NCBI GenBank assembly: GCA_934408705.1 | Contig: CAKRVL010000008.1 | Location: 1 to 48,350 of the forward strand | Source: an uncultured Blautia sp. | GTDB taxonomy: Bacteria > Bacillota > Clostridia > Lachnospirales > Lachnospiraceae | DNA length: 48,350 nt | Reading direction: 5' to 3' | Shown: positions 1 through 7,514 of the stretch, one piece after another | Numbering within the stretch: the stretch's first letter is position 1 | Layout: each line of letters starts with the position of its first letter | The notes under the pieces: model-generated | Database searches by the model: none | Seen by the model: the letters and a program-made list of their open reading frames with translations, nothing else | What the model was told of the DNA's origin: nothing | Made by a program: the position numbers and the translations under genes

Positions 1-419
1 GCAGATTCACCTTCAATCACATACACATCCAGGTCTGCATCTGCGCATGTCACTTTCAGGGTGTCCATTCTGGTATACCCAATATCAAAAGTCAACTCAG
101 AAGGGTAATCGAAAAACAGTCCAAATGCTGTCTTTCCGCTTACAATGATAAAGTTATGAGCGCCATACAAAGAACGCTTGTCTTCTGTATGGTTTGGGTC
201 ATCGGTACAATTGCTGATATAGCAGTAACCTCGTTTGTTGATTCCACGATTTGCCTCCCCAAGTCCATAGACAATATCATCTTCCTCCATCACATAGGTA
301 AAATCAAAGCCCTTTTCCAGACTGATTTTCCCATAAGGAAAAACGCCATTCGCTACTTCAATCTTCTCTGTTACCGCCTCCGTATCAAAAGGAGCTCCGT
401 ATCTGTATTTTCTGATCAT
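1..419 (-). CDS. GH31 alpha-glucosidase, N-terminal part (runs off left edge)
   Basis: The first 139 codons of a glycoside hydrolase family 31 enzyme, with an ATG preceded by GAGGAAG. It begins MIRKYRYGAPFDTEA and carries the GH31 N-terminal beta-sandwich signature YGLGE (about residues 51-55), followed by NRGINKRGYCYISN and YGAHNF. From memory this closely resembles the structurally studied Ruminococcus (Blautia) obeum alpha-glucosidase, a cytoplasmic exo-enzyme acting on maltose- and isomaltose-type oligosaccharides. No signal peptide is seen, which fits import of the sugar before hydrolysis. The catalytic barrel lies outside the window, so activity cannot be judged. It is 27 bp downstream of the GH13 gene on the same strand and probably shares its transcript. 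Confidence 0.9.
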   Translation of the reverse strand, partial: MIRKYRYGAPFDTEAVTEKIEVANGVFPYGKISLEKGFDFTYVMEEDDIVYGLGEANRGINKRGYCYISNCTDDPNHTEDKRSLYGAHNFIIVSGKTAFGLFFDYPSELTFDIGYTRMDTLKVTCADADLDVYVIEGES

Positions 420-446
420 AATATTCTTCCTCGTCCAGTAACCTGT

Positions 447-2120
447 TTATCTATATAACACAAATGCCTCATAAGGTTTCAGCACGATTTTACCCTTAAA
501 TACTTTTCGGTCAAGGTTTGTAATCAGGCACTGGGAACCTTCAAATTCTGCCGGAACTTCAAATTCTGCCGACTGCTGGCTGAAATTGCAGACTGTAAGA
601 AGTCTTTCCTCATCCAGCTTTCTCATATATGCGAAAATCTGGTCATCCTCACGGCAAAGCGGTTCAAACTCGCCGTACACAATAATCTCTTTCTCCTTGC
701 GAAGCGCGATCAGCTTCTGATAATAATGGAAAATGGAATCCGGATCATCCAGCTGGCTGGCTGCATTGATTTCTTTACAATTCGGATTTATTTTAATCCA
801 TGGCTCTCCATCTGTAAAGCCTGCTTTTTCAGAACCATCCCACTGCATAGGTGTTCTTGCATTGTCACGGCTTCGGAGCATCAGACATTTCATCATATAC
901 TTCGGCTCCATCAGCCCTGCATCTGTCAGCTCCGTATAATACTGAATACTCTCAATATCCTTATAATCTTCCAGCTTATGAAAATATGCGTTTGTCATGC
1001 CAAGCTCTTCCCCCTGGTATACATAAGGGGTACCCTGCATCATATGAAGACAGGTTGCCAGCATCTTTGCAGAAGTCTCTCTGTATGCCGGATTGTCATT
1101 TCCAAATCTGGAAACGCTTCTTGGCTGGTCATGATTTCCCAGGAAAAGACTGTTCCATGCTTTTCCCTGAAGTTCTTCCTGCCATTTGATCATCGTCTTT
1201 TTGAAAGCCTTAAAATCATATCTGTCAGTGGTCCACTTGCCAAACTCCGCATGCGGGGAAGCATCTTCTACATGTTCAAACTGGAACACCATATTCAGCT
1301 CACCACTGTCTTCCCCGGCATATTTCTGTGCCTCTTCAATGGTAACACCAGAAGTTTCCCCAACTGTCATGATATCATATTTGGACAATACCTCACGGTT
1401 CATTTCCTGTAAAAATTCATGAACCCGCGGACCATGAACACTGTATGGACCGAAATCTCCATACAAACCGCTTTTCACTTCTCCATCCGGGAAAGCCTGA
1501 TCCTTTGAAATCATACTGATCACATCCATACGGAAGCCGTCGATTCCCTTGTCACACCAGAATTTCATCATATCGTAAACTTCCTGGCGCACTTTCTCAT
1601 TTTCCCAGTTCAGATCCGGCTGTTTTTTGGAAAACAGGTGCAGGTAATACATCTGTGTCTCATTGTCGTATTCCCATGCAGAACCGCCGAATGCACCGCC
1701 CCAGTTATTTGGCTCTTTTCCGTTTACCGGATTTTTCCAGATGTAATAGTCACGGTACGGATTATCCTTAGATTTTTTGCTCTCCAAGAACCACTGATGT
1801 TCGTCTGAAGTATGATTTACAACCAGGTCCATCAGCACCTTGATTCCACGCTCATGCGCCTGAAAAAGCAGTTCTTCGTAATCCTCCATGGTTCCGTAAT
1901 CTTTGTAAATTCTGCGATAATCTGAAATATCATAGCCATTGTCATCCTGTGGGGACTCCAGCATAGGTGAGATCCACAGAACATTTACCCCAAGCTTCTT
2001 CAGATAATCAAGTTTTTCTATAATTCCTCTGATATCACCAATTCCATCCCCATTGCTGTCATTGAAGCTTCTTGGATAGATTTGATATACAATACTTTCT
2101 TTCCACCAGTTCTTCTTCAT
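447..2120 (-). CDS. malL: GH13 oligo-1,6-glucosidase / alpha-glucosidase
   Basis: A 557-residue cytoplasmic GH13 enzyme, full length for the oligo-1,6-glucosidase subfamily. Visible motifs are the N-terminal WWKESIVYQIYPRSF, region I DLVVNH (98-103), the subfamily signature QPDLN (167-171), nucleophile D199 in GFRMDV, acid/base E255 in VGETSG and D331 in GNHDQ. Val200 directly follows the nucleophile; in this subfamily Val there is associated with alpha-1,6 specificity, whereas Ala or Thr goes with alpha-1,4. I therefore infer isomaltose/isomalto-oligosaccharide hydrolysis. The start is an ATG behind AGGAGG. It lies between the GH31 gene and a decayed ABC permease, so it was probably the intracellular part of an alpha-glucoside uptake operon that has lost its transporter here. 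Confidence 0.93.
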   Translation of the reverse strand: MKKNWWKESIVYQIYPRSFNDSNGDGIGDIRGIIEKLDYLKKLGVNVLWISPMLESPQDDNGYDISDYRRIYKDYGTMEDYEELLFQAHERGIKVLMDLVVNHTSDEHQWFLESKKSKDNPYRDYYIWKNPVNGKEPNNWGGAFGGSAWEYDNETQMYYLHLFSKKQPDLNWENEKVRQEVYDMMKFWCDKGIDGFRMDVISMISKDQAFPDGEVKSGLYGDFGPYSVHGPRVHEFLQEMNREVLSKYDIMTVGETSGVTIEEAQKYAGEDSGELNMVFQFEHVEDASPHAEFGKWTTDRYDFKAFKKTMIKWQEELQGKAWNSLFLGNHDQPRSVSRFGNDNPAYRETSAKMLATCLHMMQGTPYVYQGEELGMTNAYFHKLEDYKDIESIQYYTELTDAGLMEPKYMMKCLMLRSRDNARTPMQWDGSEKAGFTDGEPWIKINPNCKEINAASQLDDPDSIFHYYQKLIALRKEKEIIVYGEFEPLCREDDQIFAYMRKLDEERLLTVCNFSQQSAEFEVPAEFEGSQCLITNLDRKVFKGKIVLKPYEAFVLYR

Positions 2121-2158
2121 TTCCTGGCTGTCCTCCTGATATTTTATATTTGTTTTCT

Positions 2159-2541
2159 TTATTTAACCGCACCGGCAACTACGCCATTCATGATCCATTT
2201 CTGGCAGAAAATATACACGATCAGCACTGGAAGCAGAACAAGCAGATAAGAAGCAAATGCCAGATTATAATCAACAGAAAACTGTTTTTTAAATACATAC
2301 TGGGCAAGCTGCAGTGTCTGCTGGCTTTCATCACTTAACAGTACCAATGGCATGGTAAAGTCATTCCAGGTCCACATAAAGGAAAGGATCGCTACTGTAG
2401 CTGTGGTAGGCTTCAGAACCGGGAAAATAATCCTGGAAAAAATCTGAATCGGATTTGCCCCGTCAATCATAGCCGCTTCGTCAAGTGCCTCCGGGATTGC
2501 CTTTACTGCACCTGTATACTGGAAGCAATATCCCCACGTTC
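2159..2541 (-). pseudogene. Carbohydrate ABC transporter permease (MalG type), C-terminal remnant
   Basis: This reading frame encodes the last part of a MalG-like sugar permease. The EAA loop that contacts the ATPase is recognisable (AIPEALDEAAMIDGAN), followed by IIFPVLKPTTATVAILSFMW and two hydrophobic segments, ending NGVVAGAVK. Family members are about 270-300 residues with six membrane spans; only about 125 codons remain. The frame has no proper start: at about 2520-2545 the sequence passes into the 5' part of a lacI gene in another frame. The first Met available (2470) lies inside the EAA loop. The partner permease, binding protein and the N-terminal half are absent. This is a broken gene, produced by a deletion or by misassembly. 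Confidence 0.85.
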
Positions 2542-2870
2542 TGAATATTCTCCCCGCCGATCAGCATAACATAGTACCCTTTCATTTCAGCTTCCATCTG
2601 AATAGTTCCTACAAGTTCTCCTACAAAAGAATCCTGTAGGGAGTGCATTCCATGGGCCTGGGCAAAACCAAGTACCACGCCTATGATCCTGGAACCATGT
2701 CCTGACAGCATAACAGATCCCATATGAGGAACATAATTCTGTTCTTTCAGGATTTCCGTTATTTTATCAATGGTTTCCTGGGAAACTCTTTTTGTATTGC
2801 CATTTATTACGTTTGATACGGTAGTCCTGCTCACTCCCGCCATGTCCGCAATATCCTGAAGACGGATCAT
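2481..2870 (-). pseudogene. LacI-family regulator, truncated by fusion to the permease remnant
   Basis: The 129-codon frame starts with a typical LacI helix-turn-helix (IRLQDIADMAGVSRTTVSNVIN, residues 2-23) and the hinge region, then enters the sugar-binding domain (IIGVVLGFAQAHG, YYVMLIGGENIQN). After about residue 112 the sequence becomes permease DNA read in the wrong frame (ending YRCSKGNPGGT) and stops. Intact LacI proteins have about 330-340 residues, so most of the effector-binding and dimerisation core is gone. The ribosome binding site GGCAGGA and ATG are intact, so a DNA-binding stub could still be made. Its original role was presumably control of the adjacent alpha-glucoside genes. 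Confidence 0.85.
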
Positions 2871-2927
2871 CTGATTTTCCTGCCCCTTTCCATTTCAAAT
2901 GAACTTAAATACTTTCATCTCCACACA

Positions 2928-3932
2928 TCATAATAAATAAGAAGGAACATTTTTTCCTGACTTTCCCTTTTTGGTATTCTTCAAAGGCTGTCCTGCTTCC
3001 TCTTCCCTTTCACAGGCAGTCACAGGGCATTCTTCTGACAGTCCTCGATACCATTTCCTGTAATCTGCCGGTGAGCATCCCATCTCCTTACGGAAGGTCT
3101 CCGAGAAGTAGCTTGCCCCTGCAAATCCATTTGCCCCGGCAATATCTCCCATAGAAGCCGTTTTGTAAAGAACTGCATCCATACTGTTCCAAATCCTGCA
3201 TTTCTGCAAATATTCAAATGGTGTCATCTCCATATGCTTCTTAAAAAAGCGGCAGAAATCACCGGTACTAACCTGACACGCTTCTGCCATAGCACCAAGC
3301 GTCAGCTTCTCATTACAGTGTTCTGTCAGATATCCCGTCATACGGTTCAGCTTCGTCCGTTCACGAAGCACTGCATTCTTGCATTCCGGCTGAAGCTGCA
3401 CGAATTTCTTATAAAGGCTTCCCCATGCAGTGAACATCCAGCTTTTCATATCCAGCTCATAAGCCATATCTCTGCCCTGGGCAGTCTGCGCAGCTGCAAG
3501 CAATGCCTGGAGAAGGATATCCTCATCTGTATCTTCTTCAGCTGATGGCATAAAAAGACAATATGGAAAGGCTTCTGCCTCTTCAACAGGAGAAATATAT
3601 TTCCTCTGAAGCTCCTCATCACCTGTTGCCAGATATTCCTCTGACACCTGGATCACAAAAAAGCTGCAGCCTGCCTTTTCACTTCTGTTCAGACGATAAG
3701 ACTGGCCCCTGTTAACAAATAGTGCCTCTCCTGCTTCAAGCTCTACCTTCTCCTGATTTACCTGGCATTGCATTTCCCCTTCTTCTGCCAATATAAAAGT
3801 AAATACATTCTTACTTAGGCATGGCATATGTCCAAATTCTGGCTGAAGCAGCTCCAGCTTGCGGATTCTGATCCTATCATCAGATTTCTCTGTAAGCAGC
3901 TGCACACCTTTACCTATAAAATATTCCCCCAT
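2928..3932 (-). CDS. AraC-family transcriptional regulator
   Basis: A 334-residue regulator with an N-terminal cupin-like sensing half (FTFILAEEGEMQC, VELEAGEALFVNRGQSYRL) and a C-terminal pair of AraC helix-turn-helix motifs (LTLGAMAEACQVSTGDFCRFFKKH and MGDIAGANGFAGASYFSETFRKEMGCSPADYRKWYRG). The start at 3932 is chosen because ATG follows AGAGAGGTG; the open frame continues 40 codons further upstream but without a better site. The last 25 or so residues form a basic tail after the usual AraC end. It is separated from the lacI remnant by 57 bp and divergent from spoVAC. Its target is unknown; control of the alpha-glucosidase genes downstream on the same strand is plausible. Confidence 0.85.
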   Translation of the reverse strand: MGEYFIGKGVQLLTEKSDDRIRIRKLELLQPEFGHMPCLSKNVFTFILAEEGEMQCQVNQEKVELEAGEALFVNRGQSYRLNRSEKAGCSFFVIQVSEEYLATGDEELQRKYISPVEEAEAFPYCLFMPSAEEDTDEDILLQALLAAAQTAQGRDMAYELDMKSWMFTAWGSLYKKFVQLQPECKNAVLRERTKLNRMTGYLTEHCNEKLTLGAMAEACQVSTGDFCRFFKKHMEMTPFEYLQKCRIWNSMDAVLYKTASMGDIAGANGFAGASYFSETFRKEMGCSPADYRKWYRGLSEECPVTACEREEEAGQPLKNTKKGKSGKNVPSYLL

Positions 3933-4001
3933 AAGGCACCTCTCTTCTTCTGTATAGTATAACAATACTATCATAATATTATAAATTCCATAAGAAATAA
4001 A

Positions 4002-4030
4002 GTATATTTTACACATTTTTTCACATACTA
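4002..4030 (+). promoter_or_regulatory. Sigma-G-like promoter for the spoVA operon
   Basis: GTATA at 4002-4006 and CATACTA at 4024-4030 are 17 bp apart and match the forespore sigma-G consensus (GHATR and CATAMTA). The predicted transcript starts about 4037, roughly 44 nt before spoVAC. Forespore expression is the known pattern for spoVA. A second CATACTA at 4050-4056 lacks a matching upstream element. Confidence 0.65.
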
Positions 4031-4080
4031 TTTTCAAATCATCAAAAGACATACTATTGTCATAGCTGCAGGAGGCAATT

Positions 4081-4548
4081 ATGAATAATTCCAGACAAAA
4101 ACAAATGCAAAAGCAGTACGCAGATTATGTAAAAGAAATCACCCCCACTCACAGTCTTCCCATGAATATGGCAAAGGCATTTTTCACTGGCGGTCTCATC
4201 TGCGTGCTTGGTCAGATCATAACAAATTTCGCAAAATCCAGAGGATTAGATCAGGATGCAGCCGGAACATGGTGTTCCATCATTCTGATTCTCATCAGTG
4301 TTATTCTTACAGGCTTTAATATCTATCCCAAGATTGGAAAATTCGGCGGAGCAGGCAGTCTCGTTCCTATTACAGGCTTTGCCAACTCTGTGGCAGCCCC
4401 TGCTATTGAATACAAAACAGAAGGACAGGTATTTGGAATCGGCTGCAAAATTTTCACGATTGCAGGCCCGGTCATCCTCTACGGAATTATGAGCTCCTGG
4501 GCCATAGGCGTAATCTACTATCTTCTGAAAATAATGGAGGTGATATGA
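4081..4548 (+). CDS. spoVAC: Stage V sporulation protein AC
   Basis: A 155-residue integral membrane protein of the SpoVAC/SpoVAE family, normal in length. After a charged N-terminus (QKQYADYVKEITPTHSLPMN) come hydrophobic segments including AFFTGGLICVLGQII, with family features FGGAGSLVPITGFAN and EGQVFGIGCKIFTIAGPVI. In the family, SpoVAC is a mechanosensitive channel component of the spore inner membrane that moves Ca-dipicolinic acid into the forespore and releases it at germination. The ATG follows GGAGG. Its TGA overlaps the spoVAD start region, implying coupled translation. Confidence 0.95.
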   Translation: MNNSRQKQMQKQYADYVKEITPTHSLPMNMAKAFFTGGLICVLGQIITNFAKSRGLDQDAAGTWCSIILILISVILTGFNIYPKIGKFGGAGSLVPITGFANSVAAPAIEYKTEGQVFGIGCKIFTIAGPVILYGIMSSWAIGVIYYLLKIMEVI

Positions 4549-5633
4549 TGAATCAACAAACTCCTGCCATACTTGCAGGCTCCGCCAGCATGTGCTTTCA
4601 AAATCCGGTATATATCACAAGCTGCGCATCAGTAGTAGGGAAAAAAGAAGGAGACGGACCACTTGGAAACAGATTCGATTTGATCTGTAATGAGCCTATG
4701 TTTGGAGAGGATACCTGGGAAGCAGCTGAAAGTACCATGCAAAAGGAGGCAGCTGCATTAGCACTTGACAAAGCGGGCCTTACCGTAAAGGATATCCGTA
4801 TGGCCTTCGCAGGTGATCTTCTCGCCCAGACTGCTGCATCTTCATTCGGGATTGCCGGAATCGGTGTCCCATTTTATGGACTTTTCGGTGCCTGTTCCAC
4901 TATGGGAGAATCTCTTTCCCTTGGTGCTATGTCAGTTGCCGCAGGATATGGTACACATATTCTTTGCGCAACCTCCAGCCATTTTGCAAGTGCAGAAAAA
5001 GAATTCCGCTTTCCCCTTGGCTACGGGAATCAACGTCCCCTTTCTGCAACCTGGACAGTAACCGGAAGCGGCGCCTGCATTCTGTCCGGCGAAGCACCTT
5101 CACAGGAAATCCCAGGTCAGACGCAGCCTCTTCTCTCCCCAGAAGGATGTATCCAAATAACAGGACTTACCACTGGTAAGCTGATTGACTTTGGGCTTAA
5201 GGATTCTTTGAACATGGGCGGATGCATGGCACCGGCAGCCTGTGACACCATTTATCAGAACTTCTGTGACTTTAACAGGACGCCTGATGATTATGATGCT
5301 ATTTTTACCGGAGATCTGGGCGCTGTAGGTAAGCAGATCCTGCTGGAGCTGCTAAAAGAAAAGGGTTATGATATAGAGTCCATTTACCAGGACTGTGGCC
5401 TTCTGATCTATGACAGTAAAACCCAGGATACCCATTCCGGTGGAAGCGGATGCGGCTGCAGTGCTTCCGTGCTGGCTGCTTACATTTTACCGGAGCTTGT
5501 GAAGGGAACCTGGAAACGGGTACTTTTTGTCCCTACAGGGGCGCTTCTCTCAAAAACAAGCTTTAATGAAGGAGATTCCATTCCGGGAATCGCACATGGG
5601 GTAATACTTGAGCATTGCCCTCTTCCCAACTGA
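4548..5633 (+). CDS. spoVAD: Stage V sporulation protein AD
   Basis: A 361-residue soluble protein with the thiolase-like fold typical of SpoVAD, the dipicolinic-acid-binding member of the SpoVA complex. Features are SCASVVGKKEGDGPLG near the N-terminus, GACSTMGESLSLGAMSVAAGYG, LGYGNQRPLSATWTVTGSGAC and the C-terminal SGCGCSASVLAAYILPEL...LFVPTGALLS. It is about 20 residues longer than the Bacillus protein. Two start codons occur in tandem (4545 and 4548); GGAGG at 4536-4540 is better spaced for 4548. It sits between spoVAC and spoVAE in the usual C-D-E order. Confidence 0.95.
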   Translation: MNQQTPAILAGSASMCFQNPVYITSCASVVGKKEGDGPLGNRFDLICNEPMFGEDTWEAAESTMQKEAAALALDKAGLTVKDIRMAFAGDLLAQTAASSFGIAGIGVPFYGLFGACSTMGESLSLGAMSVAAGYGTHILCATSSHFASAEKEFRFPLGYGNQRPLSATWTVTGSGACILSGEAPSQEIPGQTQPLLSPEGCIQITGLTTGKLIDFGLKDSLNMGGCMAPAACDTIYQNFCDFNRTPDDYDAIFTGDLGAVGKQILLELLKEKGYDIESIYQDCGLLIYDSKTQDTHSGGSGCGCSASVLAAYILPELVKGTWKRVLFVPTGALLSKTSFNEGDSIPGIAHGVILEHCPLPN

Positions 5634-5664
5634 CAACCTAAGCCATATACGAGGAGATTTCATT

Positions 5665-6021
5665 ATGGATTATTTTAATGCATTCTGGGTGGGAGGCCTG
5701 ATCTGTGCCCTTGTCCAGATCTTACTTGATAAAACAAAGCTTATGCCTGGCAGGGTTATGGTTCTTCTTGTGTGCACCGGTTCTGTTCTTGGCGCACTGG
5801 GATTATACCAGCCATTAATTGATTTCGCAGGAGCAGGTGCTTCCGTTCCTCTTTTGGGATTCGGAAATACTCTCTGGAAAGGACTGAGAGATGCTATCGA
5901 CGCAGACGGTCTCATCGGACTTTTTACCGGTGGATTCAAAGCCTGTGCAGCCGGTGTTTCCGCAGCTCTGATTTTTTCCTATCTGGCAAGTTGGATATTT
6001 AAGCCTAAAATGAAAGAATAA
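5665..6021 (+). CDS. spoVAE: Stage V sporulation protein AE (AEb type)
   Basis: A 118-residue membrane protein of the SpoVAC/SpoVAEb family: MDYFNAFWVGGLICALVQILLDKTK, then a helix with GRVMVLLVCTGSVLGALGLY, the family loop FAGAGASVPLLGFGN and a C-terminal helix. The ATG at 5665 follows GAGGAG by 8 nt; an upstream in-frame ATG at 5608 overlaps spoVAD and has no ribosome binding site. Predicted role is dipicolinate channel formation together with SpoVAC in the spore inner membrane. The gene is 31 bp after spoVAD. Confidence 0.93.
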   Translation: MDYFNAFWVGGLICALVQILLDKTKLMPGRVMVLLVCTGSVLGALGLYQPLIDFAGAGASVPLLGFGNTLWKGLRDAIDADGLIGLFTGGFKACAAGVSAALIFSYLASWIFKPKMKE

Positions 6022-6064
6022 ATATTACCGGACATTTTTCCGATGTGCTAAAACGAGGTGACAT

Positions 6065-6673
6065 ATGAGCGATACACTGTATATTCAGACTGACAAAAAC
6101 GTGGAGGTTCATCACCCCCACGTCTATCTCCAGGATATTGTAAAGCTTTCCTGCAGTAATTCTAAAATTTTAAATCATCTCCGTGTTCTGCCCGTTTCCA
6201 ATCTTAATCCGGACAAGCCTGGCCGTTATGTGATTTCTGTTATGGATCTGATCAATAACATCCAGCAAAAAGAGCCAGAACTTGACATTTCTCATATTGG
6301 TGAGCCCACCTTCATCATCACTTATGAAAAAGAAGAATCTGTTAATATTGTTATAAGATGGTGCAAAGTAATTTTCGTATGTCTTGCCACTTTTTTCGGC
6401 GCAGCTTTTTCCATTATGACCTTTAACAATGATGTGGATGTGCCCGCTCTTTTCACCCAGATCTACACTCAGGTTACAGGACAGGCCACTACCGGTTTCA
6501 CTGTGCTGGAAATTTCCTATTCTATTGGCATCGGACTAGGTGTACTGTTCTTTTTCAATCATTTCGGCAAAATGAAGATCACAGATGATCCTACACCTAT
6601 GCAGGTGCAGATGAGACTGTATGAGGATGACGTAAACACCACGATCATTGAGGATGATTCACGGCAGCATTAG
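6065..6673 (+). CDS. spoVAA: Stage V sporulation protein AA
   Basis: A 202-residue protein recognisable as SpoVAA by its soluble N-terminal domain (MSDTLYIQTDKNVEV, VYLQDIVKLSCSN, GRYVISVMDLINNIQQ) followed by two membrane segments (about residues 98-116 and 148-165). The ATG follows GAGGTGA. In Bacillus spoVAA is the first gene of a spoVAA-AB-AC-AD-AEb-AEa-AF operon; here it is last, and no spoVAB follows before the convergent gene at 6682. The sequence shows co-orientation and 43 bp spacing from spoVAE, so expression from the same forespore promoter is likely. Confidence 0.9.
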   Translation: MSDTLYIQTDKNVEVHHPHVYLQDIVKLSCSNSKILNHLRVLPVSNLNPDKPGRYVISVMDLINNIQQKEPELDISHIGEPTFIITYEKEESVNIVIRWCKVIFVCLATFFGAAFSIMTFNNDVDVPALFTQIYTQVTGQATTGFTVLEISYSIGIGLGVLFFFNHFGKMKITDDPTPMQVQMRLYEDDVNTTIIEDDSRQH

Positions 6674-6681
6674 TCTGCAAA

Positions 6682-7407
6682 TTATTCTATATCCACAAGG
6701 CAGGCCATGACACCACTGATCATGGTATTATAGAAATCCTCTTCCTGCAAAGTTTCCAGTGCCAGATATAGCACACTGTCTCCTGCATCCTCATCATACC
6801 GGTCATTGATTGCCTGCGCCAATGTATTTCCATTATACCCTTTTGTGTCCTGTCCCATTCCTTCCAGAACATCCAGAATAGAGGTCGCCAAGGCAATCCT
6901 GCTGTCATCTGTCCGTTCTCCATACCAATTATCCTTATACATTAATGTAAGCTCCGGAATATCTCCGGCTTCCAGCAAAAGGAACTCTTCATCCAGATTT
7001 TTCAGAGACTGGCTGCGAAAAACCTTTTGCACTGCATCCCGGTAGCTTTGGGAATCCATTCCCACACTATCCGCAGCAATACTAAAAACATCTGAGGAAA
7101 TTCCGATTTCATAAGCGTAATCGATCAGATCTTTTATTTCCTCTGCCTGCAATTCTTCATCTGCCACTCCTTCAGCGACCATAAATTCCAGCAGCATTTC
7201 AGAAATAATATCTTTTAAGTTTTCATATTCTTCTTCATCATTCCAGATAGATTTTCCCAAAAACAGCAGTTCCAAAGTATCGTCCTGATTAAGCTTTGCG
7301 ATCAGGCTCTCTTCCTCAGTCAATGCTTCTGAAGCAGCAACAGGCACTGTTGCATGTAACAGAAATACTCCCATCAAAATAAAGGATAACATCTTTCTTT
7401 TTTTCAT
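6682..7407 (-). CDS. Secreted protein of unknown function
   Basis: A 241-residue protein that I do not recognise. It starts with a clear signal peptide: MKKRKM, a hydrophobic stretch (LSFILMGVFLLHATVPVA) and a probable type I cleavage site near AAS at about residue 26. There is no lipobox cysteine. The mature part is strongly acidic, mostly helical in appearance and has a single cysteine near the C-terminus. The start has GGAGG about 11 nt upstream. It is convergent with spoVAA (8 bp apart) and lies downstream, on the same strand, of another secreted protein, separated by a palindromic repeat element. Confidence 0.7.
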   Translation of the reverse strand: MKKRKMLSFILMGVFLLHATVPVAASEALTEEESLIAKLNQDDTLELLFLGKSIWNDEEEYENLKDIISEMLLEFMVAEGVADEELQAEEIKDLIDYAYEIGISSDVFSIAADSVGMDSQSYRDAVQKVFRSQSLKNLDEEFLLLEAGDIPELTLMYKDNWYGERTDDSRIALATSILDVLEGMGQDTKGYNGNTLAQAINDRYDEDAGDSVLYLALETLQEEDFYNTMISGVMACLVDIE

Positions 7408-7436
7408 CCCGGATTCCCTCCTCAGCTTTTAATATT

Positions 7437-7514
7437 AACGCGGACAGAAGCATCCCCCCTCACCCGCCGCTTAGTGCTCCGCGCACTTGAAGCGGGGGAA
7501 TGCTTATCTGCGTT
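7437..7514. repeat. 78-bp palindromic repeat element (REP/MITE-like)
   Basis: The ends are imperfect inverted repeats: left arm AACGCGGACAGAAGCATCCC and right arm reading, on the other strand, AACGCAGATAAGCATTCCCC. Inside is a second palindrome around AGTGC-TCCGC-GCACT flanked by CGCTT and AAGCG. The GC-rich core differs from the AT-rich surroundings. The last 24 bases (7491-7514) recur exactly at 13141-13164. The right arm overlaps the last codons and stop of the gene at 7504-8988. It resembles a non-autonomous palindromic element; I cannot assign a parent transposon. Confidence 0.75.

Noticed and set aside
726..1412. Long plus-strand open frames opposite the GH13 gene
   Set aside because: They are antisense to a clear enzyme gene, lack binding sites and resemble no family.
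2928..4052. AraC regulator starting at 4052
   Set aside because: That start has no ribosome binding site and would run the gene through the spoVA promoter; 3932 has AGAGAGGTG before the ATG.
4050..4056. Second sigma-G -10 element (CATACTA)
   Set aside because: No GHATR element at the right distance, and a transcript from it would start at or inside the spoVAC ribosome binding site.
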